In this document: positions 6,721 to 13,880 of the stretch, in pieces | Numbering within the stretch: the stretch's first letter is position 1 | Layout of the letters: every line of letters starts with the position of its first letter | Assembly: GCA_937995745.1 (NCBI GenBank) | Contig: CALKIU010000010.1 | Location: forward strand, 1-15,951 | From: an uncultured Bacillaceae bacterium | Lineage (GTDB): Bacteria > Bacillota > Bacilli > Bacillales > Cytobacillaceae | Direction of reading: 5' to 3' | Length of the DNA: 15,951 bases | The notes under the pieces: model-generated | Told to the model about the DNA's origin: nothing | Seen by the model: the letters and a program-made list of their open reading frames with translations, nothing else | Database searches by the model: none | Translations under genes and position numbers: made by a program

Positions 6721-6810
6721 TGCGGTGACGGGCCGGCCTTCCGGCAACGGGTTTTCCCGGCCTGCCTTTACAGGCTGATGTGTCACGAGGCCGCAGGTGG
6801 CACTTTTCCT
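6721..6810 (+). ncRNA. Candidate structured leader RNA or small RNA upstream of pgpH
   Basis: This GC-rich segment stands in an AT-rich gap. Three hairpins lie in a row: GCCGG/CCGGC (6732-6736, 6741-6745), CGGG/CCCG (6748-6751, 6756-6759) and GCCTG/CAGGC (6760-6764, 6771-6775). They are enclosed by TGCG plus GTGAC (6721-6729) pairing with GTCAC (6782-6786) and CGCA (6792-6795). The alternative GTGTCAC (6780-6786) with GTGGCAC (6797-6803), one G·T pair, is followed by TTTTCCTT and excludes the enclosing helix. That resembles an attenuator. I recognise no known riboswitch class. It could also be a non-functional GC-rich remnant. Confidence 0.35.
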
Positions 6811-6916
6811 TGCGGTTGCTCTGTTTGGCGGATATGGATAAAATTTGACGGTATATATAAAATTGAAATCTGCATCGAATTCTTTTCGTTACTCAAGTAA
6901 TCAAAGAGGGGATAAA

Positions 6917-6967
6917 ATGACTGTTGCTCCTGTTTTCTTGGTGATTGGAGGCATTTTGGATGGGTAA
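6917..6967 (+). CDS. 16-codon leader ORF overlapping the pgpH start
   Basis: ATG 6917 begins a peptide MTVAPVFLVIGGILDG and stops at TAA 6965-6967, eight bases inside pgpH in another frame. AAAGAGGGG (6902-6910) stands 6 bases upstream, a better ribosome site than many genes have. The pgpH ribosome site GGAGG (6947-6951) lies inside this ORF, so ribosomes on it could open or block pgpH initiation. The peptide is hydrophobic. It may be a coupling peptide or chance; no homologue is known to me. Confidence 0.4.
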   Translation: MTVAPVFLVIGGILDG

Positions 6968-9128
6968 AATTCAAAGCTATTTTTCCAAACTTCGTGCATT
7001 GCTAGATATTGCTTTTTTCAGAATCCTGCTTTTTGTCGGGTTGGGCGCTATCCTTTACTTCGTAATGTTAAATAATGTTAAGACGGAAAAACTTCATATA
7101 GAAGAATTTTCTATAGCCGAAGAAACGATCCGTTCCCCGGTAACTGTCATCGACAAAGAAAGTACGGAAAGAAAAAAGAAAGAAGCGGAAGAACAAGTCA
7201 ATGATGTCTATGTATTAAAAAAGGAGATTGGCGAAAATCGGGTTGACTTTATCGCGTCCATATTCGATGCGGCCATGGAAGTCATTCGCGAAGCGGATTT
7301 AAAATCAGGGGAAGAGAACAACGAAGACACAGCGGAAAAAACTCCTGTTCCTGATGAAGAGAAAGTGGAAATGTTGAAGGACAAACTTCCTGAAGATGTA
7401 AAAAAAGAAATTTCCGATGCAACCTTTTTGACTCTTGTCACCTCTTCCAAAGAAAGATTGACAAATGCCAAAGATATGACATTGACCGCAATCAATAATG
7501 TGATGAAAACAAGAATTCCTGCGGATGAAGTGGAAGACGCAAAAAACCGCGTTCAAGATGAACTGATGTACACAAATATAACTGGAGATTTGCGGACTGC
7601 GTCCATAGAATTGGCCCGCTTTGCCATTGTGCAAAATGTTTTCTTCGATCCGGAAAAAACGCAGGAATTGAAAAAGCAAGCCCGGGAAAGCGTTGAACCG
7701 GTAAAAATTCTTCAAGGACAAATTATCGTCGAGGAAAATCAGTTAATAAATCCGGAAATATACCGACAGCTGGAACTTGTCGGTTTGCTTGACAAGGAAC
7801 GTTCCTTTTTCCCTTACGCCGGTTTGGCATTGGCGATCATCATTCTTTTGGGAGCTGTTTATTACTATTTTTATGAACTCGATGTTAAAAGAGAAACAAA
7901 GCAAAACTATTTGCTCCTTTTCGCGATAATATTCATATTGTCTGTCGCCCTGCTTAAAGGAATCAGTTTTATCAGGCCGTCCGACTATTTGGAAATCGGT
8001 TACGTGTTTCCTGCGGCAATGGGTGCGATGCTCATAAAAATTTTGATCGATGAACGGCTTGCTTTTATATGGTCTTTCATTCAAGCGGTCATCGGGAGCA
8101 TTATTTTTAACGTAGGCATTACCGGGCTGATGAACATGAATGTGGGCATTTACTTTTTGGTCAGCAGCGTCGGAGCTATTCTCTACTTAAATAAGCAAAA
8201 TCAGCGTTCAAAAATATTCAAGGCCGGATTGTTTATTTCATTGTTGAATTTGTTGATGATTTTTTCTATGGTATTTATGCAAAACGGAACTTATTCGGCA
8301 ATGGAATATATTTTCTTTGTTTCCGCTCCGCTTGTTTCCGGAATTGCATCCGCCGTTTTGACGATCGGGCTCTTGCCGTTTTTGGAAGCCGGATTTGGCA
8401 TTCTTTCTTCCATAAGATTGGTTGAATTGTCGAATCCGAACCATCCGTTGTTAAGAAAAATTCTTACGGAAGCTCCGGGCACTTATCATCACAGTGTGAT
8501 GGTTGCCAATCTGGCGGAGGCGGCCTGTGAAGCTGTGGGAGCAAACGGATTGCTGGCGAGAGTGGGAAGCTATTATCATGACGTGGGCAAGACTAACCGT
8601 CCCAGGTTTTTTGTGGAAAATCAAATAAATATTGAAAACCCCCACGACAAACTGCCTCCGGAGAAAAGCAAAGACATTATCGCCTCCCATGTCAAGGACG
8701 GCGTCAATATGCTGAAAAAATACCGCATGCCAAAAGAGATAATTGATATTGCAGAGCAGCATCATGGAACGTCACTGATTAAATATTTTTACCATAAGGC
8801 CATTGAAAATGGCGGAAACGTGGATGAAAGAGAGTACCGGTATCCCGGTCCGAAACCGCGCACGAAAGAAGCGGCCATTGTCGGAATTGCCGACAGTGTG
8901 GAAGCGGCTGTTCGTTCCCTGTCGCATCCGACTCCGGCGCAAATTGAAGATCTTGTGCGGAGCATCATAGCGGAAAAATTGCAGGACGGACAACTGAATG
9001 ATTGCGATATCACTCTGAAAGAATTGGACATAGTAGCCAACACTTTATGTGAATCATTAAACGGTATTTTCCATTCCCGAATCGAGTATCCGGAATTGAA
9101 TAATAAGCAGAAGGTGAAAGTAACATGA
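6960..9128 (+). CDS. pgpH: Membrane c-di-AMP phosphodiesterase PgpH (7TMR-HD family)
   Basis: The 722-residue protein has an N-terminal membrane span (about 19-39), a large extracytoplasmic domain (about 40-280), a seven-helix membrane block (about 285-485) and a cytoplasmic HD phosphohydrolase domain. The metal-binding pattern is visible as YHHSV (509-513) and YYHDVGK (538-544) with the H540-D541 dyad. PgpH degrades the second messenger c-di-AMP to pApA and thus affects osmotic balance and cell-wall stress. The B. subtilis homologue (YqfF) has about 711 residues. I chose ATG 6960, 8 bases after GGAGG (6947-6951). An acidic linker (about residues 115-138) may be variable. The stop overlaps ybeY by four bases. 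Confidence 0.95.
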   Translation: MGKIQSYFSKLRALLDIAFFRILLFVGLGAILYFVMLNNVKTEKLHIEEFSIAEETIRSPVTVIDKESTERKKKEAEEQVNDVYVLKKEIGENRVDFIASIFDAAMEVIREADLKSGEENNEDTAEKTPVPDEEKVEMLKDKLPEDVKKEISDATFLTLVTSSKERLTNAKDMTLTAINNVMKTRIPADEVEDAKNRVQDELMYTNITGDLRTASIELARFAIVQNVFFDPEKTQELKKQARESVEPVKILQGQIIVEENQLINPEIYRQLELVGLLDKERSFFPYAGLALAIIILLGAVYYYFYELDVKRETKQNYLLLFAIIFILSVALLKGISFIRPSDYLEIGYVFPAAMGAMLIKILIDERLAFIWSFIQAVIGSIIFNVGITGLMNMNVGIYFLVSSVGAILYLNKQNQRSKIFKAGLFISLLNLLMIFSMVFMQNGTYSAMEYIFFVSAPLVSGIASAVLTIGLLPFLEAGFGILSSIRLVELSNPNHPLLRKILTEAPGTYHHSVMVANLAEAACEAVGANGLLARVGSYYHDVGKTNRPRFFVENQINIENPHDKLPPEKSKDIIASHVKDGVNMLKKYRMPKEIIDIAEQHHGTSLIKYFYHKAIENGGNVDEREYRYPGPKPRTKEAAIVGIADSVEAAVRSLSHPTPAQIEDLVRSIIAEKLQDGQLNDCDITLKELDIVANTLCESLNGIFHSRIEYPELNNKQKVKVT

Positions 9129-9595
9129 GTTTGAGCATTGATTTGATTGATGAAACGAATGAATTGCCGGAATCTTTTATTTCCGAATTGGAGCGTCTGC
9201 TCCTTTTTGCCGCTGAAAAAGAAAATTTCACCGAACCCGGCGAAGTTTCCGTTTCCATCGTCTCGAACGAACGGATTCGCGAACTAAACCGCAGCTATCG
9301 GGGCATCGACTGGCCCACGGACGTCCTCTCTTTTGCTTTGGAAGAAACGGGCGATGATGAACCGGAAATCCGCGGGGAGGGACTGCCGAGAGTATTGGGG
9401 GACATCATCATCTCCCTTCCGAAAGCGAAGGAACAAGCTGAAGCTTACGGCCACAGCTTGGAAAGGGAGCTCGGCTTCCTGGCGGTTCACGGTTTCCTTC
9501 ATTTGCTCGGCTATGACCACATGGAGCCTGAAGATGAGAAAAAAATGTTTGCCAGACAAAAGGAAATCCTCAATGAATTCGGATTGCAAAGGTAG
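9125..9595 (+). CDS. ybeY: Endoribonuclease YbeY, rRNA maturation factor
   Basis: The 156-residue protein carries the zinc-binding motif HGFLHLLGYDH (122-132), with H122, H126 and H132, and the conserved segment NRSYRGIDWPTDVLSF (55-70). YbeY is a metal-dependent endoribonuclease needed for 16S rRNA 3'-end processing and ribosome quality control. It starts at ATG 9125, overlapping the pgpH stop by four bases, with AAGGTG (9111-9116) 8 bases upstream. Its neighbours phoH and era also belong to RNA and ribosome biology, which fits the common phoH-ybeY-era linkage. The last 23 bases overlap the likely dgkA start. Confidence 0.97.
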   Translation: MSLSIDLIDETNELPESFISELERLLLFAAEKENFTEPGEVSVSIVSNERIRELNRSYRGIDWPTDVLSFALEETGDDEPEIRGEGLPRVLGDIIISLPKAKEQAEAYGHSLERELGFLAVHGFLHLLGYDHMEPEDEKKMFARQKEILNEFGLQR

Positions 9596-9977
9596 GCGGC
9601 ATTTTAAACCGGACCGCCGTTTATTGACGTCATTTGTATATGCGTGGAGAGGAGTCCTGAGGGGAGTAACGGGGGAACGGAATTTAAAAATTCATGTCAC
9701 CGCCGCCGTTCTGGTCATGATTTTTGCCGCCGTTTTTCAGTTATCTGCTACTGAATGGCTGTTTATTTTGTTTGCCGTCGGCGGAGTCATTTCTCTTGAA
9801 CTTATGAACACAGCAGTCGAAAAAGTCGTCGATCTCGTGACGGACGAATATCATCCGTTGGCTGAACAAGCGAAAGATTTGGCGGCGGGAGCCGTTTTCA
9901 TTTATGCTGTGCTGTCCGTGATAGTCGGTTTAATCATTTTTGTGCCGAAAATATTGGCGTTTTTGGGTCGTTTTTAA
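9573..9977 (+). CDS. dgkA: Undecaprenol kinase (DgkA family)
   Basis: The 134-residue protein has the DagK-family motifs SFVYAWRGVLRGVTGERNLKIH (20-41) and ELMNTAVEKVVDL (76-88), followed by KDLAAGAV (101-108). Three membrane helices are visible, about 43-57, 62-84 and 106-125. In Firmicutes this family phosphorylates undecaprenol rather than diacylglycerol, feeding the lipid carrier for cell-wall synthesis. The start is uncertain. ATG 9573, inside the end of ybeY, is the last in-frame ATG before the conserved core and has AAAAGGA (9558-9564) 8 bases upstream. The frame stays open further upstream, but that part is a shadow of ybeY. The N-terminus is somewhat longer than in B. subtilis. Confidence 0.92.
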   Translation: MNSDCKGRRHFKPDRRLLTSFVYAWRGVLRGVTGERNLKIHVTAAVLVMIFAAVFQLSATEWLFILFAVGGVISLELMNTAVEKVVDLVTDEYHPLAEQAKDLAAGAVFIYAVLSVIVGLIIFVPKILAFLGRF

Positions 9978-10087
9978 GCAAGGATGTTTGTTTTCACATA
10001 TTGGAGAAAACGGACAAGTTTCCCCAATGCCTGCGTCAGGGGGAGCGCTGTTGAAAAAATTTCGAATGCAAACGATTGGCCGGATCG

Positions 10088-10116
10088 CTGAATTCTGCGG
10101 AAAAATAGGATAAAAT
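10088..10116 (+). promoter_or_regulatory. Possible weak SigA promoter of cdd-era
   Basis: CTGAAT (10088-10093), 17 bases and TAAAAT (10111-10116) form a modest SigA match in the 188-base gap between dgkA and cdd. No clear terminator was seen in this gap. TTGAAA at 10051 has no matching -10 box. Internal transcription here is possible but weakly supported. Confidence 0.3.
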
Positions 10117-10165
10117 AAGAAGTAGCCGATGCTTTGATGCTTTTTAATTTGAGAGGAGAGTGCCA

Positions 10166-10573
10166 TTGAATCCGGAAAAGTTAGTACAAGAGGCGATAAT
10201 GGCCAGGAAGAAGGCGTATGCTCCATATTCCCGATTTCAAGTCGGCGCCGCATTGTTAACCAAAAGCGGCAAAATCTATCATGGTTGCAATATCGAAAAT
10301 GCTGCCTACGGAGTAACAATTTGTGCCGAAAGAACCGCTCTTTTTAAAGCGTATTCGGAGGGTGAACGGGATTTTTCCATGCTGGCGGTAGTGGCGGATA
10401 CAGAAAGGCCGGTTCCGCCCTGCGGCGCATGCCGGCAAGTGCTTTTCGAACTGTGCCCGAAAGACATGAAAGTCGTTCTTGGCAATCTGCATGGAAAAAT
10501 GACTGTTCACACTGTCGGAGAGTTGCTGCCGTGGGCATTTTCAACGGAGGATGTACATGGAAAAGAAATATAA
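10166..10573 (+). CDS. cdd: Cytidine deaminase
   Basis: The protein has 135 residues from the TTG at 10166. It shows the zinc and catalytic motif CAERTA (53-58, with E55 as proton shuttle) and PCGACRQV (85-92), giving C53, C86 and C89 as zinc ligands. FQVGAALLTKSGKIYHGCNIENAAY (24-48) is the substrate-binding region. It deaminates cytidine and deoxycytidine to uridine forms in pyrimidine salvage and resembles the small homotetrameric Bacillus enzyme (136 residues). GTG 10160 is one base from AGGAG (10154-10158), too close, whereas TTG 10166 is 7 bases away. Its end overlaps era by 17 bases. Confidence 0.96.
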   Translation: MNPEKLVQEAIMARKKAYAPYSRFQVGAALLTKSGKIYHGCNIENAAYGVTICAERTALFKAYSEGERDFSMLAVVADTERPVPPCGACRQVLFELCPKDMKVVLGNLHGKMTVHTVGELLPWAFSTEDVHGKEI

Positions 10574-11459
10574 ATCTGGTTTTATTTCCATTATCGGACG
10601 TCCCAATGTGGGCAAATCCACTTTTCTTAACCGGGTGATTGGGCGAAAAATCGCCATCATGAGCGACAAACCGCAAACGACCCGCAATAGAATTCAAGGG
10701 GTTTTGACAACAGATGATGCCCAATTGATCTTTATCGATACCCCCGGCATTCATAAGCCAAAGCATAAACTCGGCGATTACATGGTCAAAGTGGCGCAAA
10801 ACACTTTAAAAGAAGTCGATCTCATTATGTTCATGGTCGATGCGGAAGAAGGGTACGGGCGCGGGGACGGTTATATCATTGAAAAGTTGAAAACCGTTGA
10901 TACCCCGGTTTTTCTTGTCATCAACAAAATCGACCGGATACATCCGGATGATCTCATACTGTTGATTGATACTTACCGGGAAAAACACGAGTTTGCCGAA
11001 ATCATTCCCATCTCCGCCTTGGAGGGACAAAACGTCGACAGAGTGGTTGAACTGATTAAAGATTATATGCCTGAAGGTCCCCAATATTATCCGCCGGATC
11101 AAGTGACCGACCATCCGGAACGGTTTATCGTTTCAGAATTAATCAGAGAAAAAGCCCTTCATTTGACAAGGGAAGAGGTGCCCCATTCTATAGCGGTGGT
11201 CGTGGACAAAATGGAACCGATGGAACATAAGGATATTATACATATCATGGCAACAATCATTGTCGAAAGAGATTCGCAAAAGGGAATTGTTATCGGGAAA
11301 AAAGGACGAATGCTGAAAGAGATTGGCAAAAGGGCCCGGGCCGATATTGAAAATTTGCTGGGTTCAAAAGTGTTCCTTGAACTGTGGGTGAAAGTGCAGA
11401 AAGATTGGCGCAACAAAATTTCTCAATTGAGAGATTTCGGTTTTAACGAGGACGTCTAA
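10557..11459 (+). CDS. era: GTPase Era, 30S assembly factor
   Basis: The 300-residue protein has GTPase motifs G1 GRPNVGKS (14-21), G2 around PQTTRN (39-44), G3 DTPG (61-64), G4 NKID (123-126) and G5 SAL (153-155). The C-terminal KH domain (about 200-290) contains GIVIGKKGRMLKEIGKRAR. Era binds the 3' end of 16S rRNA and promotes late 30S assembly. It is essential or nearly so in many bacteria. The B. subtilis protein has 301 residues. GGAGG (10546-10550) touches ATG 10551, so ATG 10557, six bases away, is the better start. It overlaps cdd by 17 bases. The 146 bases after it carry no recognisable terminator. Confidence 0.98.
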   Translation: MEKKYKSGFISIIGRPNVGKSTFLNRVIGRKIAIMSDKPQTTRNRIQGVLTTDDAQLIFIDTPGIHKPKHKLGDYMVKVAQNTLKEVDLIMFMVDAEEGYGRGDGYIIEKLKTVDTPVFLVINKIDRIHPDDLILLIDTYREKHEFAEIIPISALEGQNVDRVVELIKDYMPEGPQYYPPDQVTDHPERFIVSELIREKALHLTREEVPHSIAVVVDKMEPMEHKDIIHIMATIIVERDSQKGIVIGKKGRMLKEIGKRARADIENLLGSKVFLELWVKVQKDWRNKISQLRDFGFNEDV

Positions 11460-11605
11460 TAAACGAAAACCTTTTCCATCCCACCGGCAAATATTCATTT
11501 TTTTCATTAACAATTTTTTCGACTAATGATTTTGCGGTTCAGGGCTAAGATAAAAATAAGGATTTGATGACCAAGCTGGTGGACAACACGAAAGGTGGGG
11601 TTTTC

Positions 11606-11749
11606 ATGTTGGATTTGGCCTGGAAGCTCTTTTCGCAAACGGGTAATATCGATACTTACCTTTTGTTAAAGGAGCTGGAAAGGGACCTTCAGGAAATACC
11701 CGAAGAAGATAAGCGGGAGCTGGCAGAAGTCGAAAACCCGTCTATGTAG
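11606..11749 (+). CDS. yqzL: YqzL-family small protein, function unknown
   Basis: The 47-residue product begins MLDLAWKLFSQTGNIDTYLL and continues into an acidic tail (ELERDLQEIPEEDKRELAEVE). This is the YqzL family, found between era and recO across Bacillaceae; 47 residues is its usual size. No function is established. ATG 11606 is chosen by the family start and by AAAGGTGGGG (11591-11600). An upstream in-frame TTG at 11564 is possible, but a 14-residue extension does not fit the family. It is separated from recO by 73 bases without a clear terminator. Confidence 0.9.
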   Translation: MLDLAWKLFSQTGNIDTYLLLKELERDLQEIPEEDKRELAEVENPSM

Positions 11750-11822
11750 CCCTGACAACTGTTTTTTGAAAGCTTCACGGCGGTTTTTCCCGTTTCGGTG
11801 TAAAAGGTGGTGGCGTTGCGCA

Positions 11823-12572
11823 ATGCTGCAAAAATGTGAAGGCATCGTCATTCGGACAAATGATTACGGCGAGACAAATAAGATTGTCACTCTATTTACG
11901 AGAGAATGGGGAAAGATCGGGGTAATGGCGCGGGGAGCCAATAAACCTAATAGCAGACTCGCGGCCGTTACCCTGCCTTTTACTCACGGCTTTTTTCTCG
12001 TCCAAATGGGCCGGGGATTGGGCAATTTGCAACAGGGAGAGATCCTATCTTCCTATAAATCTATTAAAGAAGACATCTTTTTGACGGCATATGCCAGTTA
12101 TGTTGCCGAATTAACGGATAAAAGCACGGAAGAACGAAAGGCAAACCCTTTTTTATTTGAATTGTTGTTGCAAACGCTGGCCTACATGAATGACGGACTT
12201 GATCCGGAAGTGCTCGTGCTGATTTATGAAATGAAAATGTTGAATGTACTCGGCCTGTACCCTGTTTTGGATCAGTGTGCCGTGTGCGGGAAAACGGAAG
12301 GACAGTTTTCCTTTTCCATCCGGGAGGGAGGTTTTCTCTGTCACCGGTGCCGGGAAAAGGATCCGTACCGGTTTGACATTTCCCGGGCTTCTATTAAACT
12401 TCTGCGTATTTTTTATTATATTGATTTGAAGAGACTGGGAAATATTTCTGTCAAGGACGAGACAAAAAAGGAATTGCGGGCCGTTGTAGATGCTTATTAT
12501 GATGAATATTCGGGCTTGGTTTTAAAGTCGAAAAGATTTCTCAAACAGATGGAGCAACTGAAAAATTTGTGA
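11823..12572 (+). CDS. recO: DNA repair protein RecO
   Basis: The 249-residue protein starts with an OB-fold containing CEGIVIRTNDYGETNKIVTLFT (5-26) and GKIGVMARGANKPNSRL (30-46). A helical domain with a zinc finger follows, ligands C152, C155, C173 and C176 (CxxC pairs). The C-terminal segment YYDEYSGLVLKSKRFLKQM is typical. RecO acts with RecR to load RecA on SSB-covered single-stranded DNA in gap repair. B. subtilis RecO has 255 residues. ATG 11823 matches the family start; GGTGGTGG (11806-11813) lies 9 bases upstream. The glyQS promoter begins only 5 bases after the stop. Confidence 0.97.
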   Translation: MLQKCEGIVIRTNDYGETNKIVTLFTREWGKIGVMARGANKPNSRLAAVTLPFTHGFFLVQMGRGLGNLQQGEILSSYKSIKEDIFLTAYASYVAELTDKSTEERKANPFLFELLLQTLAYMNDGLDPEVLVLIYEMKMLNVLGLYPVLDQCAVCGKTEGQFSFSIREGGFLCHRCREKDPYRFDISRASIKLLRIFYYIDLKRLGNISVKDETKKELRAVVDAYYDEYSGLVLKSKRFLKQMEQLKNL

Positions 12573-12577
12573 TCATA

Positions 12578-12606
12578 TTGACAATCACCGAAATTTTGGC
12601 TATGAT
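12578..12606 (+). promoter_or_regulatory. Consensus SigA promoter of glyQS
   Basis: TTGACA (12578-12583), a 17-base spacer and TATGAT (12601-12606) are a perfect -35 box and a 5/6 -10 box at ideal spacing. Transcription would start near 12613, just before T-box Stem I. It sits directly after recO, so recO read-through also enters the T-box. Confidence 0.93.
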
Positions 12607-12612
12607 TCAAAA

Positions 12613-12838
12613 TAAAATTAATAACGGTTTAAGCTGCGTGGAAGGAAAGGAGTACTTAACACCACTCTGTTGCAGCGAACCCGGGATGGTGGGAGCCGGG
12701 GAACAGAGCGTTAAGGAAGGCGTTCCGGAGCGGCATTTTCAATTAAGGCGGCCGCTTTTTGGCGGCAAATAGGGTGGAACCGCGGGCAACTCCCGTCCCT
12801 ATGCTATGAGGGATTAGCATAGAGACGGGAGTTTATTT
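12613..12838 (+). promoter_or_regulatory. Glycine T-box riboswitch of glyQS
   Basis: The core AGGGTGGAACCGCG (12771-12784) is the T-box motif. Stem I is built from GCTGC/GCGGC (12633-12637, 12730-12734), GGAA/TTCC (12640-12643, 12724-12727), CTTAAC/GTTAAG (12655-12660, 12710-12715), CTCTGTT/AACAGAG (12665-12671, 12702-12708) and CCCGG/CCGGG (12680-12684, 12696-12700). The specifier loop has AGTA on one side and GAA plus GGC on the other, so the specifier is GGC (12719-12721), which reads tRNA-Gly(GCC). Stem III is GCCGC/GCGGC (12751-12766). The bulge TGGA (12775-12778) pairs with the UCCA end of tRNA-Gly. Uncharged tRNA-Gly stabilises the antiterminator AGGG…CCCT (12771-12800) and turns on glyQS. 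Confidence 0.97.
12788..12838 (+). terminator. T-box terminator, exclusive with the antiterminator
   Basis: AACTCCCGTC (12788-12797) pairs with GACGGGAGTT (12824-12833), followed by one C·A mismatch and CTATGCTA/TAGCATAG (12799-12806, 12815-12822). The loop is 8 bases, and TTTATTT follows. The 5' arm shares CCCGTCCCT (12792-12800) with the antiterminator, so only one structure can form. Confidence 0.95.
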
Positions 12839-12937
12839 GTTGTAGTATAAAGTTTGGATGGCTTGTTGTTGATGAAAAATAAAACGGCCATTTAAAAACT
12901 GGAACCAATCAGCCGTTCTCACCGGATAAAAGAAACA

Positions 12938-12958
12938 GCCGGAACAGGCAAATCCGGC
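12938..12958 (+). promoter_or_regulatory. Small hairpin in the glyQ leader
   Basis: GCCGGA (12938-12943) and TCCGGC (12953-12958) form a 6-bp stem with a 9-base loop, 9 bases before AAGGAG. The rest of 12839-12977, between the T-box and glyQ, shows no gene or promoter. The hairpin may stabilise the mRNA, but no role is shown. Confidence 0.3.
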
Positions 12959-12978
12959 AGACAAAATAAGGAGAAAGG

Positions 12979-12993
12979 ATGAGATACTCATGA
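12979..12993 (+). CDS. Four-codon ORF overlapping the glyQ start
   Basis: ATG AGA TAC TCA TGA (peptide MRYS) begins 5 bases after AAGGAG (12968-12973), the stronger ribosome site here. Its TGA overlaps glyQ ATG 12990. For glyQ itself AAGGAG is 16 bases away, and the nearer AAAGGATGAG (12974-12983) is imperfect. Coupled re-initiation is possible; chance is equally plausible at this size. Confidence 0.3.
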   Translation: MRYS

Positions 12994-13880
12994 ATATTCA
13001 AGAGATGATTCTCTCATTGCAGAAGCATTGGTCCGATCAAGGCTGTATTTTGCTGCAAGCTTATGATGTGGAGAAAGGCGCGGGAACGATGAGTCCGTAT
13101 ACTTTCCTGCGCGCCATCGGCCCGGAACCGTGGAATGTCGCCTACGTTGAACCGTCGCGCCGCCCCGCGGACGGACGTTACGGAGAGAACCCGAACAGAT
13201 TGTATCAGCATCTTCAATTTCAAGTCATTATGAAGCCGTCTCCTGACAATATTCAAGACATCTATTTGGATTCATTAAGGGCTTTGGGGATTGATCCGTT
13301 GAAGCATGATATCCGTTTTGTCGAAGATAACTGGGAAAACCCCACTCTCGGTTGTGCCGGCCTCGGCTGGGAAGTATGGCTCGATGGCATGGAGATTACC
13401 CAATTTACGTATTTCCAACAAGTCGGCGGACTTGAATGCCGTCCCGTATCCGTGGAAATTACATATGGAATCGAACGGTTGGCTTCGTACATTCAGGACA
13501 AAGAAAATGTCTTTGATTTGGAATGGACAAACGGTTTTACCTACAGGGATATCTTTCATCAGCCGGAATATGAACATTCCAAATACACTTTTGAAACGTC
13601 AGACCCGGAGATGCTGTTTCAATTATTTTCTATTTATGAAAAGGAAGCGGAACGGCAAATTGCCGAAGGGCTTGTACATCCGGCATATGACTACGTTTTG
13701 AAATGTTCCCATGTATTCAATATTCTCGACGGAAGAGGCGCCATTTCGGTAACGGAGCGGACGGGATATATTACGAGAATCCGCCATTTGGCAAGAAAAG
13801 TGGCAAAAGCGTTTTACAATGAACGGGAAAAACTCGGTTTTCCGATTTTAAAAGCAAAGGAGGAAAACAGCCATGAGTAA
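12990..13880 (+). CDS. glyQ: Glycyl-tRNA synthetase alpha subunit
   Basis: The 296-residue protein contains HWSDQGCILLQAYDVEKGAGTMSP near the start, then FLRAIGPEPWNVAYVEPSRRPADGRYGENPNRLYQHLQFQVI, the class II synthetase core of the alpha subunit. ITQFTYFQQVGGLE and ITYGIERLA are further family motifs. It activates glycine and transfers it to tRNA-Gly in an alpha2-beta2 enzyme. B. subtilis GlyQ has 295 residues. ATG 12990 fits the family start. Expression is governed by the upstream T-box. The last 8 bases overlap glyS, whose ribosome site lies in the glyQ end. Confidence 0.99.
   Translation: MNIQEMILSLQKHWSDQGCILLQAYDVEKGAGTMSPYTFLRAIGPEPWNVAYVEPSRRPADGRYGENPNRLYQHLQFQVIMKPSPDNIQDIYLDSLRALGIDPLKHDIRFVEDNWENPTLGCAGLGWEVWLDGMEITQFTYFQQVGGLECRPVSVEITYGIERLASYIQDKENVFDLEWTNGFTYRDIFHQPEYEHSKYTFETSDPEMLFQLFSIYEKEAERQIAEGLVHPAYDYVLKCSHVFNILDGRGAISVTERTGYITRIRHLARKVAKAFYNEREKLGFPILKAKEENSHE

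Noticed and set aside
6721..6795. tRNA gene suggested by the cloverleaf-like fold
   Set aside because: There is no TTCGANNC T-loop, no 7-bp acceptor stem with proper spacing and no CCA context.
6845..6863. TTGACG near TATATATAAAAT as a promoter for pgpH
   Set aside because: The -35-like box is only about 5 bases from the AT-rich box, and no -10 box lies at 16-18 bases.
6697..6900. 67-codon ORF in the pgpH leader
   Set aside because: It has no ribosome site, its ATG lies inside the proposed -10 box, its composition is not gene-like, and it crosses the foldable segment.
12569..12772. 67-codon ORF between recO and the T-box core
   Set aside because: It runs through the promoter and Stem I of the T-box, which fully explain the interval.
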